From NCBI RefSeq assembly GCF_003293595.1, contig NZ_CP022162.1, positions 1,333,737-1,397,736 on the forward strand: a stretch of DNA of 64,000 bases. Direction: 5' to 3'. The notes beneath the pieces were generated by a model that ran no database searches, had not been told where the DNA came from, and was given only the letters and a program-made list of their open reading frames with translations. Below are positions 62,737-64,000 of this stretch, in pieces. Made by a program: the position numbers and the translations under genes. Origin of the DNA: Microbacterium sp. PM5 (lineage in GTDB: Bacteria > Actinomycetota > Actinomycetes > Actinomycetales > Microbacteriaceae). Position 1 is the stretch's first letter, and each line of letters begins with the position of its first letter.

Positions 62737-63834
62737 TCAGCCGAGGCCCCGCAGGGTGTCGACGTCGACGAGCCCGGCGTGAAGCCCTCCACCGGCGATC
62801 AGCGACGGGATCGATACGGTCCGGATCTCGTTCTCGACGACGTCGCGTGCGTGCTGGAGGGATGCCGAGACCTCCGGCGATCCGGTGAGGGCGACGATCC
62901 GCGCGACATCGTCCGCGGTGTAGCCGTCGTCGGTCAGCCACTGCTGCAGTCGCTGGGTCGCGTCGGCGGCGCTCGCGGCGTTCATCCATTCCTGGGTCGT
63001 GGTGCCGTCGGACGCCTGCGTCGTGAACAGCTGCTCGAGGATGTACCAGTCCCCGGTCGGTGCGGCAGCGGCGTTCGACGGGCCCGCGGCCGCGCGTTCG
63101 GCCTCGAACGCGCGGGTCGCGGCGAGATAGGTGGCGACCAGCTGCGAGTTGGCGAACTTGTCACCGAAGCCGCCGCGGATCGGATACGCGAGGTAGGTCA
63201 CGTTGTGTGTGCCGTCGAAGCCGGCGTCGCGCATGTTGCGGAACAACTGCGCGCAGTAGCGGCATCCGGGATCGAGAACCTCCAGCGCCGTGGGACGCCC
63301 GGCGGTGTACCCGCCGAGATAGGTGGCGTCGGCGGAGGCGAAGTCCGCGGCATCCCAGGTGCGCAGTCGACTCGGGATCGTCGCGATCGTGTCGCCCACC
63401 GACGCGAACTCGCGTCCGAAAGCGCCGAAGACGTCGCCCTCTCCGATCGACTCCCAGAAGCCGGGCTGGCCGGCGTCGATCGAGCACGCCTGTGCGGCCA
63501 GCGAGCAGGCCTGCGCGTTCTGCTTGTCGCAGGTGCCGTAGACGAAGAGGTTCAGGCCGCTGCGCCCGACGAGATAGAGGCTGACGACGAGGCTCAGCAC
63601 CATGAGCCACGCGACCACCTCGATCGCGATGCTGGCCGGACGCACCAGTCGCGGCGCCCGCAGCGCCAGAGGCGCCAGCAGCGAGTTCTTGACGTCGTCG
63701 CGGAACGTCGTGTCGCACGGACGCATGGTCACCCGACGCCACGCGCAGCTCCACGCCGTGCCGAGAAGCCTGCGGTATTTCGCCGATACCGCCGAGAGCA
63801 CCAGCACGACGATGAACGCGACGATGCAGACCAT
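62737..63834 (-). CDS. Membrane-anchored DsbA-like thioredoxin-fold protein
   Basis: Protein of 365 residues. A hydrophobic N-terminal helix (about 1-18) and a second helix (about 67-90) anchor it, with a basic stretch between. The extracellular part has a thioredoxin-like fold with the redox pair Cys191-Cys194 in LDPGCRYCAQLFRNM. Further cysteines (Cys102, Cys110, Cys117) lie near the membrane exit (TCDKQNAQACSLAAQACS). It may form or reshuffle disulfides in exported proteins, or receive electrons from a membrane partner. It follows a class V aminotransferase gene by two bases. ATG 63834. Confidence 0.8.
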   Translation of the reverse strand: MVCIVAFIVVLVLSAVSAKYRRLLGTAWSCAWRRVTMRPCDTTFRDDVKNSLLAPLALRAPRLVRPASIAIEVVAWLMVLSLVVSLYLVGRSGLNLFVYGTCDKQNAQACSLAAQACSIDAGQPGFWESIGEGDVFGAFGREFASVGDTIATIPSRLRTWDAADFASADATYLGGYTAGRPTALEVLDPGCRYCAQLFRNMRDAGFDGTHNVTYLAYPIRGGFGDKFANSQLVATYLAATRAFEAERAAAGPSNAAAAPTGDWYILEQLFTTQASDGTTTQEWMNAASAADATQRLQQWLTDDGYTADDVARIVALTGSPEVSASLQHARDVVENEIRTVSIPSLIAGGGLHAGLVDVDTLRGLG

Positions 63835-63835
63835 G

Positions 63836-64000
63836 TCACAGTCCCTTCATCATCGCGGTCATGACCTCGAGCGTGCGGTCGATGTCCGCGTCGGTGTTGT
63901 GGGCGCCGACGCTGAAGCGCACGAGCGGCCCGAGGCCGCGGCGCTCGAGAATCCAGTAGTGCGCGCAGAACGCGCCGCTGCGGACGGCGATGCCGGCGCG
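63836..64000 (-). CDS. Class V aminotransferase (cysteine-desulfurase-like), C-terminus only
   Basis: The 54 visible residues read GIAVRSGAFCAHYWILER and then GPLVRFSVGAHNTDADIDRTLEVMTAMM. This is the C-terminus of a PLP class V aminotransferase; the Cys in GAFCAHY sits where SufS has its persulfide cysteine (GHHCAQP). The rest lies beyond the right edge. It stops 2 bases before the start of the DsbA-like gene, so a shared transcript is likely. Confidence 0.75.
   Translation of the reverse strand, partial: RAGIAVRSGAFCAHYWILERRGLGPLVRFSVGAHNTDADIDRTLEVMTAMMKGL

Overview
The window is high-GC actinobacterial chromosome, most likely a member of the Microbacteriaceae such as Microbacterium. This is inferred from base composition and from two conserved actinobacterial gene blocks: garA-ftsR-merR near the left end, and der-cmk-tyrA-rlu-scpB-scpA-parA near the right end (the order also seen around mycobacterial Rv1708-Rv1713). 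I see no rRNA, insertion sequence, integrase, phage gene or CRISPR array. One tRNA (Pro, anticodon GGG) is present.

Layout. 0-6 kb: pyruvate carboxylase (cut by the left edge), an orphan ParA ATPase, two MerR regulators and the FHA protein GarA. 5.8-8.3 kb: a divergent copper pair (Met/Cys-rich Csp-type storage protein and CopC) and lpd. 8.4-13.6 kb: a CYTH protein, the valine-catabolic pair mmsA-mmsB with a divergent LysR regulator, and a glutamine amidotransferase. 13.7-18.1 kb: glycogen phosphorylase, a YihY membrane protein, a stand-alone prepilin peptidase and a DUF1905 protein. 18.2-21 kb: bifunctional adhE. 21-29.3 kb: lipase, lipoprotein, orphan nrdI, amine oxidase, HsmA, antiporter, ParB-like protein, and the msrB-msrA repair operon. 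29.5-32.2 kb: a Tat-targeted intradiol-dioxygenase lipoprotein followed at once by tatA-tatC-tatB. 32.3-51.2 kb: an accessory-looking block of small redox enzymes, hydrolases and transporters, many paired with their own TetR, MarR, GntR or XRE-cupin regulator and clear palindromic operators. It includes leuA behind a leucine-codon leader peptide and ends at tRNA-Pro. 51.5-56.2 kb: GNAT, S4 protein, Nudix-NYN fusion, and the class III ribonucleotide reductase nrdD-nrdG. 56.2-64 kb: the conserved der-to-parA operon, a DsbA-like membrane protein, and the C-terminus of a class V aminotransferase.

The most notable regulatory signal is a shared 13-bp sequence, TGTGGTCAGACCA, lying in the promoters of adhE and nrdD. 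These are two oxygen-sensitive enzymes about 33 kb apart, so the motif points to an undescribed low-oxygen or fermentation regulon. A second signal is architectural. About a dozen genes, most of them regulators or first genes of operons, have a TANNNT -10 hexamer only 6-8 bases before the start codon, as expected for leaderless mRNAs. The leuA leader peptide appears to be one of these.

All functional calls rest on motif recognition and gene context read by eye. No database search was run.
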